Below are positions 1-7,145 of a stretch of 11,661 nt of DNA, piece after piece. Below the pieces are notes generated by a model. The model saw only the letters and a program-made list of their open reading frames with translations, made no database searches and was not told where the DNA came from. Within the stretch, counting starts at the first letter, position 1. Each line of letters starts with the position of its first letter. The DNA comes from CAZEFK01 sp964511405 (lineage in GTDB: Bacteria; Pseudomonadota; Alphaproteobacteria; Elsterales; Elsteraceae). Location: NCBI GenBank assembly GCA_964511405.1, contig CAZEFK010000221.1, positions 1 to 11,661 of the forward strand, given 5' to 3'. The position numbers and the translations under genes were made by a program.

Positions 1-2
1 CC

Positions 3-1559
3 GCGGCGCCCGCATCAGGCGGCGGCAATCCCGCGGCGCCGCCGCCCAACGCCGCCGCGCCGACGCGCGCGCCGGCGCCGAGCCAGCCGAGCGATCAGGC
101 GCAACTGGCCCAGATCACCCGCCATCAGCGCGAGGCAGCCCAGGAGGCACCGCCCGAGGAGCCGCACCACCCGGCGGCGATGATCGCGGTCACCGGCCGC
201 GGCCAGCTCGACGGCGGGCCGGCCGCCCTGATGTTCCGCGGCGGGACGATCCTGAGCCTGCCCGACGAGCACACCCCGTATCCCTTCCTGCTCCAAGCCC
301 GGTTCGGCAACACCGCCGTCGACCTGCACGCCACGGTCTCGCGGCCGTTCGCAAAAGGCGGCTTCAAGCTCGACGGCGCCGCCACCGGGCCCGACCTGTC
401 GTTGCTCTATCCGCTGACCGGCGTGCCGATCCCGCACACCCCGCGCTACGCGATCAAAGGCACCCTGGAGTACCAGGACGCGGTCTGGCGCCTCTCGAAC
501 ATCCAGGGCCAGGTCGGCCAGTCCGACCTCGAAGGTGCCATCCGGTTCGATACCGGCCGGACGCGGCCGCTGCTCAAGGCCGACCTGCAATCGCGCGAGG
601 TCGACCTGGCCGACCTGGCCGGCTTCATCGGCGCCGGCCAGCCCGCCGCCAAGGACCGCGACCGCGTGCTGCCGGACACGCCGCTGCATCTGGAGGAGCT
701 GCGCGACATCGACGCCGACGTCCGCTACCGCGGCGCCCATGTGAAGGGGTCCCGCCCGATCGACACCCTCGACACCCGCTTCTCGGTGCGGGACGGCCGC
801 GTCCATGTCGACCCGCTGGCGTTCGGCGTCGGCCCGGGGCGCGTCGTGCTGACAGTCGACCTCGACGGACTGGCGGCGCCGCCCCGACTCGCGGCCACGG
901 CGCGTGCCGAGCGCCTGACCCTCGACACCCTGCTGGCCGGCGTGCCGCTGGCCCGGGCCGGCGGCACGGTGGGTGCCGCCGCCCAGGTGCGCGGCACCGG
1001 ACGCTCGCTGGCCGAGGTGCTGGGCGACGGCGACGGCTCGGTGCAACTGTTCATGGGCCAGGGCGCGATCAGCCAGCTGGCGGTCCAGGGCGTCGACCTG
1101 CACGCGCTCGACGCCCTCGGGCTGTACCTGACCGACTCCAAGCAGCAGACGCGCATCCGTTGCCTGGTGGCCGATGCCGCCCTGGCCAAGGGCGTCGGCA
1201 CGCTGCGCGCCCTGGTGCTCGACACCGACGACAGCTTGGTCACCGGCGGCGGCACGATCGACCCACGCCACGAAACCCTGGACGTGACACTCAAGCCTCA
1301 GGCCAAGGATGTCACGATCCTCAGCTTCCGCTCGCCGATCCATGTCGACGGCCGCTGGTCGTCGCCGTCGATCCAGCCGGACACCGCCGGGGTCGGCGCC
1401 CGCGTCGGCGCCTCGGTCGTGCTGGGCGTGTTGCTGACGCCGCTGGCCGCGCTGCTGCCGACCATCGACCTGGGCCTCGGCCAGGACAGCGACTGCCATC
1501 GCCTAATCGCCGAGGCGCAGGCCGCCGGCCAGCGCGCGCTCACCGCCGGCCAGCGCTGA
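3..1559 (+). CDS. AsmA family protein, C-terminal part (5' end outside window)
   Basis: The frame is open from the left edge to TGA at 1557-1559, giving 518 visible residues with no start; the first in-frame ATG (180) is internal. An Ala/Pro-rich linker (about nt 3-110) precedes a beta-rich repetitive region typical of AsmA proteins: alternating strands with GRGQLDGGPA, GPDLSLLYPLTGVPIP, GAIRFDTGRTRPLLKADL and the VDLADLAGFIGA stretch, then the C-terminal block with SLAEVLGDGDGSVQLFMGQG. The hydrophobic end (VLLTPLAALLPTIDLGLG) followed by DSDCHRLIAEAQ is the usual AsmA C-terminus. Family members are inner-membrane-anchored periplasmic proteins of the bridge-like lipid transfer group, linked to phospholipid transport and outer membrane homeostasis. 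The N-terminal anchor lies outside the window. It converges on hisC 65 bp downstream. Family assignment is firm; the exact role is not known from sequence. Confidence 0.88.
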   Translation, partial: AAPASGGGNPAAPPPNAAAPTRAPAPSQPSDQAQLAQITRHQREAAQEAPPEEPHHPAAMIAVTGRGQLDGGPAALMFRGGTILSLPDEHTPYPFLLQARFGNTAVDLHATVSRPFAKGGFKLDGAATGPDLSLLYPLTGVPIPHTPRYAIKGTLEYQDAVWRLSNIQGQVGQSDLEGAIRFDTGRTRPLLKADLQSREVDLADLAGFIGAGQPAAKDRDRVLPDTPLHLEELRDIDADVRYRGAHVKGSRPIDTLDTRFSVRDGRVHVDPLAFGVGPGRVVLTVDLDGLAAPPRLAATARAERLTLDTLLAGVPLARAGGTVGAAAQVRGTGRSLAEVLGDGDGSVQLFMGQGAISQLAVQGVDLHALDALGLYLTDSKQQTRIRCLVADAALAKGVGTLRALVLDTDDSLVTGGGTIDPRHETLDVTLKPQAKDVTILSFRSPIHVDGRWSSPSIQPDTAGVGARVGASVVLGVLLTPLAALLPTIDLGLGQDSDCHRLIAEAQAAGQRALTAGQR

Positions 1560-1594
1560 CACCGGGCGGCGTCCGTCCGGCCACTCCTTGGATC

Positions 1595-1608
1595 GGCGGT
1601 TTACCGCC
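1595..1608. terminator. Short hairpin between convergent AsmA gene and hisC
   Basis: GGCGG-TTTA-CCGCC forms a perfect 5-bp GC stem with a 4-nt loop in the 65-bp convergent gap. It sits 35 bp after the AsmA stop and 16 bp past the hisC stop. Only a weak pyrimidine run (TCTT) follows on the + strand, so it is at best a weak, possibly bidirectional terminator. Confidence 0.35.
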
Positions 1609-1624
1609 TCTTATGTCGCCAGCC

Positions 1625-2692
1625 TTACTGCCGCTCGGCCAGGATCTCGCCGAAGGCGTCGGCCAGGTGCGCCAGCTCGGCCTCCGACCCGACGGTGATC
1701 CGCAGGAACTCGGCGATCCGCGGGGTGCCGAAGTGCCGGACCAGCACGCCGCGCTGGCGCAGCGCCGCCGCCAGCGCCGGGCCGGACCGCTTGGGGTGGC
1801 GCGCCAGCACGAAGTTGGCGCTCGACGGCAAGACCTCGAAGCCGAGCCGGGCCAGGGTGGCGCCGAGGCTCGCGCGGTTGCGGATGATCGCCGCCCGCGT
1901 CTGCTGGAAATAGGCCTCGTCGCCCAGCGACGCGATTGCCCCGGCCTGGGCCGGCCGCCCCAGCGGATAGGAATTGAAGCTGTCCTTCACCCGGGTCAGC
2001 GCCGCGATCAGCCCGCCGTCGCCGATCGCATAGCCGACCCGCAGGCCGGCCAGCGCGCGCGACTTCGACATGGTCTGGACCACCAGCAGGTTGGGGTGGT
2101 CGCGGATCAGCGGGATCGCCGTCTCGGCACCGAAATCGACATAGGCTTCGTCGATCACCACCGCCGACTCGGCGCGGCCGCGCACCAGCCGCGCGATCTC
2201 CGCCAGCGGCAGCGCGATGCCGGTCGGCGCGTTGGGGTTGGCCAGGATCACCGGGCCGGTCCGCCCGAGATAGTCGTCCACTTGGATGCGCATCCCGGCG
2301 TCCAGCGGGACCGCCTCGTGCGCGATCCCCAGCAGCCGGCAATAGATCGGGTAGAAGCCATAGGTGATGTCGGGGAAGCGCAGCGGCGACGGCTGCTTCA
2401 GCAGCGCCGCGAAGGCGTGCGCCAGCACTTCGTCGGAGCCGTTGCCGACGAACACCTGGTCCGGCCGCACCCGGTGATACGCCGCCAGCGCCTCGCACAG
2501 CCGGGAGGACTGCGGATCGGGGTAGCGGCGCAGCAGGTCGCCGGCGGCCGCCTCGACCGCGGCGATCGCTGCCGGGGATGGCCCGAACGGGCTCTCGTTG
2601 GTGTTCAGCTTGACGACGTCGGCGCCCTGCGGCTGCTCGCCCGGCACATAGGGCGCCAGGCCGCGGGCCAGGTCCGACCAAAGATGAGTCAC
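1625..2692 (-). CDS. hisC: Histidinol-phosphate aminotransferase HisC
   Basis: PLP enzyme, 355 aa, converting histidinol phosphate and 2-oxoglutarate to imidazole acetol phosphate and glutamate (reverse in biosynthesis), in cytosolic histidine synthesis. Visible features: LNTNESPFGPSP near the N-terminus (N32), VGNGSDEVL (82-90), NPNAPTG (152-158), DEAYVDFG with D181 and Y184 contacting PLP, Schiff-base K210 in TMSKSRALAGLRVGY with R218, and R331 in RITVG. Length matches the family (about 350-360). I choose the GTG at 2692: GAGGGA lies 6 nt upstream and the protein then opens with a family-like THLWSDLARGLAPYVPGEQ. An ATG at 2779 would add 29 unconserved residues and overlap the divergent gene's start. 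No other his gene is nearby. An aromatic-acid aminotransferase of the same subgroup is the main alternative. Confidence 0.92.
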   Translation of the reverse strand: MTHLWSDLARGLAPYVPGEQPQGADVVKLNTNESPFGPSPAAIAAVEAAAGDLLRRYPDPQSSRLCEALAAYHRVRPDQVFVGNGSDEVLAHAFAALLKQPSPLRFPDITYGFYPIYCRLLGIAHEAVPLDAGMRIQVDDYLGRTGPVILANPNAPTGIALPLAEIARLVRGRAESAVVIDEAYVDFGAETAIPLIRDHPNLLVVQTMSKSRALAGLRVGYAIGDGGLIAALTRVKDSFNSYPLGRPAQAGAIASLGDEAYFQQTRAAIIRNRASLGATLARLGFEVLPSSANFVLARHPKRSGPALAAALRQRGVLVRHFGTPRIAEFLRITVGSEAELAHLADAFGEILAERQ

Positions 2693-2698
2693 GCGTAG

Positions 2699-2704
2699 TC
2701 CCTC
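2699..2704 (-). promoter_or_regulatory. hisC ribosome binding site (supports GTG start)
   Basis: GAGGGA on the minus strand lies 6 nt before the GTG at 2692. It decides the start over the upstream ATG at 2779, which would run through the divergent promoter region. Confidence 0.6.
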
Positions 2705-2739
2705 GACAGGCTTGTCCCGGCGGCGGCCGGCATCCCAAG

Positions 2740-2767
2740 TTGAGCCGTGTTTTGGCAAGGCTGTAAA
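2740..2767 (+). promoter_or_regulatory. Possible sigma70-like promoter for the GH31 gene
   Basis: TTGAGC (2740-2745) and TGTAAA (2762-2767) are separated by 16 bp, each matching 4 of 6 consensus positions. The only good start codons, ATG 2778 and ATG 2781, lack a clear Shine-Dalgarno (AAGG ends 17 nt upstream). A promoter here would put the transcript start only a few nt before the ATG, giving a leaderless or near-leaderless mRNA. By-eye call only. Confidence 0.3.
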
Positions 2768-2777
2768 CGGCAACCCC

Positions 2778-4562
2778 ATGATGACTGCCCTCCCGCGACC
2801 GATCGAGTTGGGAGTCCGCCGGCCCGGCGGCAGCTGGGAGCGGTTCGCGCCCGGCAGCCCGCCGCCGGGCTTGGCGGTCGCGCTGCGGCCGCTGGCCGAC
2901 GACCGCCTGGCCGTGGCGCTCGATCACCCCGAGGCCGACGGCCTGGAGGTGGCGTTCGATGCCGTGCCCGGGTGCCAGTATCTGGGCGGCGGCGAGCAGT
3001 TCGAGCGGCTGGACCTGGCCGGCCTGTCGGTCCGCTACTACCTGGAGAATGCCGGGCTTGGCAGCGGCACCTATCTGCCGCTGCCCTGGATCGCCACCAC
3101 CGCCGGCCACGGTTTCCTGCTGGACGGCGAGGCGCCGGCCGTCTTCCACCTGGCGCCGCCGTGGGATCCCCATCGCGTGCGCATCCAGGTGGAGGGGCCG
3201 GCGCTGCGCCTGGAGGTGCAGGGCGGCGGCCTGGACCGCCTGTACCAGCAGCTCGTCGCCCGCATCGGCCCGCCGCTGCTGCCGCCCGACGCCTTCTTCG
3301 GGCTGTGGAAGGCGGGTGACTGGCGCACCGAGCACAGCGGCACGGTGGCTGCCGACGTTGCCGGCTTCGCCCGGCTGGGCCTGCCGCTGGACGTCAAGCT
3401 GATCGACGCCTATTGGGAGGACGAGGTCCATTCCTTCGCCTTCGACCCGGCCAAGTATCCCGATGCTTGGGGCATGGTCGAGCGGCTGGCGGCGCAGGGC
3501 ACTCAGCTGTGGCTGTGGCTGTGCCCGTGGCTGGTGGTCGGCAGCCGCGCCTTTGAAGCGGCCGCGCCAAAAGGCTTTCTGATCGCCGACGGCCAGGGCC
3601 GGCCGATCACCCGCCGTCCCGGCGCCAACCCCAATGTCGTGGCGGCGCTGATCGACTATTCGAACCCGGCCGCGCGGGCCTGGTGGGCGGAGTCGCTGCG
3701 CGGCCTGCTGGACCGCGGCATCGCCGGCTTCAAGGCCGATTTCGGCGAGCAGCTGCCCGAGCACGCCGTGCTACATTCCGGCGAGACCGGTGGCCGCGCC
3801 CACAACGCCTATGTCCGCCACTACCTGCAGGCGACGGCCGACGCCTTCGGCGACGGCCCGCCGGCGATCGTCAGCCGCTCGGGCTCGGCGGCGCTGCGCA
3901 CGCCGATCTGGGCCGGCGACCAGACCTCGGACTTCTGCCCCAAAGCTGGGCTGCCGGCGGCGATCCGCGCCGCCCAGAGCGCCAGCCTCTCGGGCTGGTC
4001 GTTCAACGGCAGCGACATCGGCGGCTATTTCGGCACGCCCACGCTGCAGGTCTGGGCGCGCTGGGCGGAGTTCGCCTGCTTCACGCCGCTGATGATGATC
4101 CATGGCCTGGGCTGCCGCGAGCCCTGGGACCTGGGCCCGGAGGCAGCGCGCATCTATGCCCACTACGCCCGCCTGCACCGGTCGCTGCGGCCGTATTTCC
4201 GGCATCACGGCCAGATCGCCGCAGCGGGTGGACAGCCGCTCATCCGCATGATGCCGCTGGCCTTTCCGGAGGTCGACTGGCGCGGGGTCAACGACTGGGA
4301 CCAGCAGTTCCTGCTGGGCGACGCCCTGCTGGTGGCGCCCTGCGCCTTCTATGCCGACCTGCGCGCCGTTCGCCTGCCGCCGGGCCGCTGGTTCGACGTG
4401 ATGGCCGGTGCCTGGACCGAGGGCGGCCAAGTGGTCAGCCGCCCCGTGCCGTTGGACCGCATTCCGTTGTTCGTCGCCGACGGCGCTGCGATCCTGGTCG
4501 AGGACGACCGGGGCGGCGTGCGCCCGCTGGATATCGGCGGGATCGAGCCCTGGTATCCCTGA
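2778..4562 (+). CDS. Glycoside hydrolase family 31 alpha-glycosidase
   Basis: 594-aa retaining alpha-glycosidase. The N-terminal beta-sandwich (about 1-165, with QYLGGGEQFERLDL) is followed by the TIM barrel. The predicted nucleophile is D321 in GFKADFGEQLP and the acid/base is D381 in IWAGDQTSD. Also visible are GSDIGGY (411-417), FLLGDALLVAP (511-521) and a C-terminal beta domain. There is no signal peptide, so it likely acts in the cytosol on short imported alpha-glycosides. The KADFGEQLP and WAGDQ contexts resemble the sulfoquinovosidase (YihQ)-like branch. However, the segment where YihQ carries sulfonate-binding Arg/Trp reads KLIDAYWEDEVHSF here and I do not see that motif, so alpha-glucosidase or alpha-xylosidase activity is as likely. 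ATG 2778 (or 2781) is preferred over in-frame ATG 2712, which lies in the shared upstream region. No transporter or sugar regulator is adjacent. Confidence 0.9.
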   Translation: MMTALPRPIELGVRRPGGSWERFAPGSPPPGLAVALRPLADDRLAVALDHPEADGLEVAFDAVPGCQYLGGGEQFERLDLAGLSVRYYLENAGLGSGTYLPLPWIATTAGHGFLLDGEAPAVFHLAPPWDPHRVRIQVEGPALRLEVQGGGLDRLYQQLVARIGPPLLPPDAFFGLWKAGDWRTEHSGTVAADVAGFARLGLPLDVKLIDAYWEDEVHSFAFDPAKYPDAWGMVERLAAQGTQLWLWLCPWLVVGSRAFEAAAPKGFLIADGQGRPITRRPGANPNVVAALIDYSNPAARAWWAESLRGLLDRGIAGFKADFGEQLPEHAVLHSGETGGRAHNAYVRHYLQATADAFGDGPPAIVSRSGSAALRTPIWAGDQTSDFCPKAGLPAAIRAAQSASLSGWSFNGSDIGGYFGTPTLQVWARWAEFACFTPLMMIHGLGCREPWDLGPEAARIYAHYARLHRSLRPYFRHHGQIAAAGGQPLIRMMPLAFPEVDWRGVNDWDQQFLLGDALLVAPCAFYADLRAVRLPPGRWFDVMAGAWTEGGQVVSRPVPLDRIPLFVADGAAILVEDDRGGVRPLDIGGIEPWYP

Positions 4563-4564
4563 CG

Positions 4565-4579
4565 GACCGATCGCCGGTC
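4565..4579. terminator. Small hairpin at the GH31 / M20 convergent junction
   Basis: GACCG-ATCGC-CGGTC is a perfect 5-bp stem in the 15-bp gap, overlapping the M20 stop codon. No T tract follows on either strand, so terminator function is uncertain. Confidence 0.22.
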
Positions 4580-5810
4580 ACGGGGCGCCGGCCAGCTGCC
4601 GCATGACGTCCAGCAGGACGTTGGCGCCCGCGACCAGCTCGGCGGCGTCCGTGTACTCGCGCGGGTTGTGGCTGATGCCGCCGCGGCTGGGCACGAAGAT
4701 CATGGCCGACGGCGCGATGCGCGCGATCATCTGGGCGTCGTGGCCGGCGCCGGAGGTCATGCGGTGCGACGCCAGCCCGCGCCGGCGCGCGGCCGCGTCG
4801 ATGCGCTCGACCAGCGCGGCGTCGAAGACGACCGGCTCGAACCGGGCCAGCCGCTCGACCGAGATACGCACCTGTTCGGTCGCGGCCAACTGGTCGAGAT
4901 AGCGGGCCAGAGCGGTTTCCAGCGCCTGCAGCCTGTACTCGTCGGGATCGCGCAGATCGACGGTGAAGACGGCCCGCGACGGGATCACGTTGATGATATC
5001 GGGCTCCAGGCGCAGGCTGCCGACCGTCGCCACGGACTGCCCGGGCGACGCGGTGGCGGTGTCCCGGAGGAACGTCATCACGCGCGCGGCCGCGTGCCCG
5101 GCGTCGCGGCGCATCGACATCGGCGTGGTGCCGGCATGGTTGGCGGTGCCCTCGATGGTCACGCGCTGCCACGAGATGCCCTGCAGCGTCTCGACCGCCC
5201 CGATCGGGATGCCCAGCCGCTCCAGCACCGGCCCCTGCTCGATGTGCAGCTCGACATAGGCGTGGGGCTTGAGGAAGCCCGGCGCGCGGTCGCCGGCATA
5301 GCCGATGCGGGCCAGTTCCTGGCCCAGCACGCTGCCATCGGTGCCGACCGTCGCCAGCGCCGCGTCGACGTCCAGGCCGCCGGCATAGACCAGCGAGCCC
5401 ATCATGTCGGGCGCATAGCGCGCGCCCTCCTCGTTGGTGAAGGCGCCGACGGCGATCGGGCGCGCCGGCGCGAAGCCGGCCGCCATCAGGGTCTCGACCA
5501 CCGCGAGCCCGGCCAGGACGCCATAGTTGCCGTCATAGATGCCGCCATTGACCACGGTGTCGATGTGCGACCCGACCATGATGGGATCGCCGTTACCGCT
5601 GCCGGTCCAGATGCCGAAGATGTTGCCGATCCGATCGACGGCGACCGCCAGCCCGGCGTCGGTCATCCAGCGCACGACCGTGTCGCGCCCCGCCTTGTCG
5701 GCATCGGTCAGGGCCACGCGCGCCAGCCGGCCCTGCGCGTCGCGGCCGATCCGGCCCAGCTCGTGCAGGCGGCCGAGCAGGCGCTCGGCATCGATCGAGA
5801 GGTCGCTCAC
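4578..5810 (-). CDS. M20-family Zn-dependent amidohydrolase (N-carbamoyl-L-amino-acid hydrolase / allantoate amidohydrolase type)
   Basis: 410-aa metal-dependent hydrolase that cleaves ureido/carbamoyl groups from amino-acid-like substrates, releasing CO2 and NH3; family members act as cytosolic dimers. Predicted di-metal ligands: H82 in GSHIDTVVNGG, D93 in IYDGNYG, E127/E128 in TNEEGARY, H189 in LHIEQGP and H381 in ISHNPREYT. The lid/dimerisation domain (about 212-325) carries TANHAGTTPMSMRRDAG, including H225. MTSGAGHDAQ (351-360) is also typical. Start is GTG at 5810 with CAGGAG 10 nt upstream. It follows the PLP-enzyme gene in the same direction after 108 bp, probably as one unit under the divergent GntR regulator. 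The subgroup does not separate carbamoylase, allantoate amidohydrolase and ureidoglycine-type activities; no purine-degradation genes are nearby, so I lean toward N-carbamoyl amino acid or related ureido acid. Confidence 0.87.
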   Translation of the reverse strand: MSDLSIDAERLLGRLHELGRIGRDAQGRLARVALTDADKAGRDTVVRWMTDAGLAVAVDRIGNIFGIWTGSGNGDPIMVGSHIDTVVNGGIYDGNYGVLAGLAVVETLMAAGFAPARPIAVGAFTNEEGARYAPDMMGSLVYAGGLDVDAALATVGTDGSVLGQELARIGYAGDRAPGFLKPHAYVELHIEQGPVLERLGIPIGAVETLQGISWQRVTIEGTANHAGTTPMSMRRDAGHAAARVMTFLRDTATASPGQSVATVGSLRLEPDIINVIPSRAVFTVDLRDPDEYRLQALETALARYLDQLAATEQVRISVERLARFEPVVFDAALVERIDAAARRRGLASHRMTSGAGHDAQMIARIAPSAMIFVPSRGGISHNPREYTDAAELVAGANVLLDVMRQLAGAP

Positions 5811-5820
5811 GGAAGGCGGT

Positions 5821-5826
5821 CTCCTG
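5821..5826 (-). promoter_or_regulatory. Ribosome binding site deciding the M20 GTG start
   Basis: CAGGAG on the minus strand, 10 nt before GTG 5810. No ATG lies near this position in the frame, and the protein begins in the family-like MSDLSIDAERLLGRLHELG. Confidence 0.5.
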
Positions 5827-5849
5827 CAGCTGTTCGGCGCGATGCATAT

Positions 5850-5890
5850 TTATTGCAAAGCGGCCGGGCCAGGCGCCCGCATTCGCGGGC
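5850..5890 (-). promoter_or_regulatory. Gap between PLP-enzyme and M20 genes: AT-rich element plus hairpin
   Basis: The 108-bp gap (5811-5918) holds, reading on the minus strand, a GCCCGC-GAAT-GCGGGC hairpin (5875-5890) and then an AT-rich stretch with TGCA arms, TGCAATAAATATGCA (around 5853-5867). The hairpin lacks a following T tract. The AT element could be an internal promoter or regulator site. Both are visible but their function is guesswork. Confidence 0.25.
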
Positions 5891-5918
5891 CAAAATGCAA
5901 GTCTGTATCGTCCCCGCC

Positions 5919-7091
5919 TCAGGTCAGGCCGAGCGCGGCGCGGACCCGGGTGCCGAGGCCTGCCAACCGGGGCACCGGTTCGTTGGCATAAACGAAGCGG
6001 ATATATTGCGGCCCGTGCTGCTCGCCCCAGCCGGCCATCGCGGTGGCGCAGACGCCTTGCTCCAAGAGGCGCTCGGACATGCGCGCGCCGTCGAGCCCGA
6101 AGTCCGATACCCGCAGCAGCAGGGACCAGCCGCCCTTGGGCAGGCCGAAGGGCAGGCCGGCCAGCGCCGTCGTGACGGCATCGCGCCGGGCCTGCAGCTC
6201 GGCGACATAGGCTGGCAGTGTGGCCGGCGCGGTCTCCAGGGCGACGGCGACGGCATCCTGGCCGATCCCGACCGGAACCACGACATTGGCCAGGGACACG
6301 GCGACCAAGTCGGGCACGTAGGCCTCGGGCGCCACGATCCAGCCGACGCGCCAGCCGATCATCCGCAGCTCCTTGGCCGAGGAGCCGACCGTGATCGTCC
6401 GCTCCGCCATGCCCGGCAGGCCGGCGGGATGGAGGACGGCGGCACCGTCGAACACCAGCCGCTCCATGGCGGCGTCGACGATCATCGTCAGGTCGTGACG
6501 CACGCACAGCTCGGCCGCCAGCTGCCAGTCGCCAGCGTCGAGCAGGCCGCCGGACGGCATCGACGGCGACATCAGCAGCATCGCCCGGACCCTGGGCGTC
6601 ACCGCCGCGGCGAGCGCGTCGCGATCCAGAGACCAGGGACCGCCTGATTTGAAGCAGAATGGCACGAACCGCGGCACGCCGCCGGCGAGGCGCACGCGGT
6701 TGATCAGCCCGGCATAGGTGGGGTCGGTGACGATCACCTCGTCGCCGACCTCGATGGTGGCGAGCAGGACGTTGAGGATGCCGGACAGGCCGCCCGCCGA
6801 GATCACGCAGTTGCGCGACCCGTCATAGGCGACGCCCGTCACCCGGCTCACATGCCGGGCGGCGATGTCGCGCAGCCGCGCTTGGCCGACGAACGGCAGA
6901 TAGGAATTGTCGGCATCGGTCGACGCGGCGCGCCGGGTCCGCTCGACGGCTTCGGGATCGGGCGGGATGTCGGTGTCGAGATTCTCCAGCCGCAGATAGT
7001 CGCGGCCGCGGTCGGCGTCGGCGATCGCGCCCATCCGATCGACGCCGATGCCGGCGATGTGCTGCAGCCGAGCCGGCCGAACCCGTGCCAT
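5919..7091 (-). CDS. Fold-type-I PLP-dependent enzyme, aminotransferase class I/II, with variant cofactor motif
   Basis: 390 aa, usual length for the family, probably cytosolic. Schiff-base K240 lies in GSSAKELRMIGWRVGW with phosphate/structural R248; D206 (IVDAAMERL) should pair with the pyridine nitrogen; R365 (QYIRFVY) should bind the substrate carboxylate; VTDPTYAG (121-128) is normal. Odd: the usual NPxNPTG is SPSMPSG (175-181), and the usual DxxY is DAAM (206-209), so both residues that normally contact PLP O3' are Met. It may be an aminotransferase subfamily or an enzyme with other PLP chemistry. Start is ATG 7091 with GGGAGGG 7 nt upstream; the frame stays open to 8252, but that extension would run antisense through the regulator gene. 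It is divergent from gntR and upstream of the M20 gene, which suggests it handles the amino acid that enzyme releases. Confidence 0.85.
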   Translation of the reverse strand: MARVRPARLQHIAGIGVDRMGAIADADRGRDYLRLENLDTDIPPDPEAVERTRRAASTDADNSYLPFVGQARLRDIAARHVSRVTGVAYDGSRNCVISAGGLSGILNVLLATIEVGDEVIVTDPTYAGLINRVRLAGGVPRFVPFCFKSGGPWSLDRDALAAAVTPRVRAMLLMSPSMPSGGLLDAGDWQLAAELCVRHDLTMIVDAAMERLVFDGAAVLHPAGLPGMAERTITVGSSAKELRMIGWRVGWIVAPEAYVPDLVAVSLANVVVPVGIGQDAVAVALETAPATLPAYVAELQARRDAVTTALAGLPFGLPKGGWSLLLRVSDFGLDGARMSERLLEQGVCATAMAGWGEQHGPQYIRFVYANEPVPRLAGLGTRVRAALGLT

Positions 7092-7098
7092 GGCGATG

Positions 7099-7105
7099 CC
7101 CTCCC
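7099..7105 (-). promoter_or_regulatory. Strong ribosome binding site fixing the PLP-enzyme start
   Basis: GGGAGGG on the minus strand, 7 nt before ATG 7091. It is among the best Shine-Dalgarno sequences in the window and rules out the long upstream extension of the frame. Confidence 0.7.
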
Positions 7106-7130
7106 AAAACAATCTATTATCTATGAAATC
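7106..7130. promoter_or_regulatory. Divergent promoter/operator between gntR and the PLP-enzyme gene
   Basis: This 25-bp AT-rich island lies in a 54-bp intergenic region. It contains a tandem heptamer ATCTATT-ATCTATG (7112-7125). TATTAT (7115-7120) could be a -10 for gntR on the + strand, and GATAAT (7116-7121 read on the minus strand) a -10 for the PLP-enzyme gene, so the two promoters would overlap. FCD-type GntR regulators commonly bind such divergent regions and repress both directions. No start-site data; assignment is by context. Confidence 0.45.
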
Positions 7131-7145
7131 AGCCACGGCCGTGCG

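Noticed and set aside
3..110. Ala/Pro-rich repetitive sequence at the left edge, considered as a tandem DNA repeat
   Set aside because: No fixed repeat unit; it encodes a low-complexity linker in the AsmA protein.
15..1499. 494-codon frame on the minus strand opposite the AsmA gene
   Set aside because: Arg/Gly/Gln-rich, no family features, mirrors a well-supported coding strand; expected in high-GC DNA.
1160..2698. 512-codon plus-strand frame across the AsmA/hisC boundary
   Set aside because: Shadow of two recognised genes, composition unlike a protein.
2693..2779. Longer hisC start at ATG 2779
   Set aside because: Adds unconserved residues, overlaps the divergent gene's start; GTG 2692 has a good ribosome binding site.
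1611..3764. 717-codon minus-strand frame across hisC and the GH31 gene
   Set aside because: Out of frame with both recognised genes; low-complexity Ala/Arg/Gly translation without motifs.
4668..6647. 659-codon plus-strand frame opposite the M20 and PLP-enzyme genes
   Set aside because: Antisense shadow; His/Arg/Gly/Asp-rich with no recognisable fold, while the opposite strand has clear catalytic motifs.
6852..7145. N-terminal extension of the GntR regulator
   Set aside because: Overlaps the divergent PLP-enzyme start; the winged helix begins right after ATG 7146.
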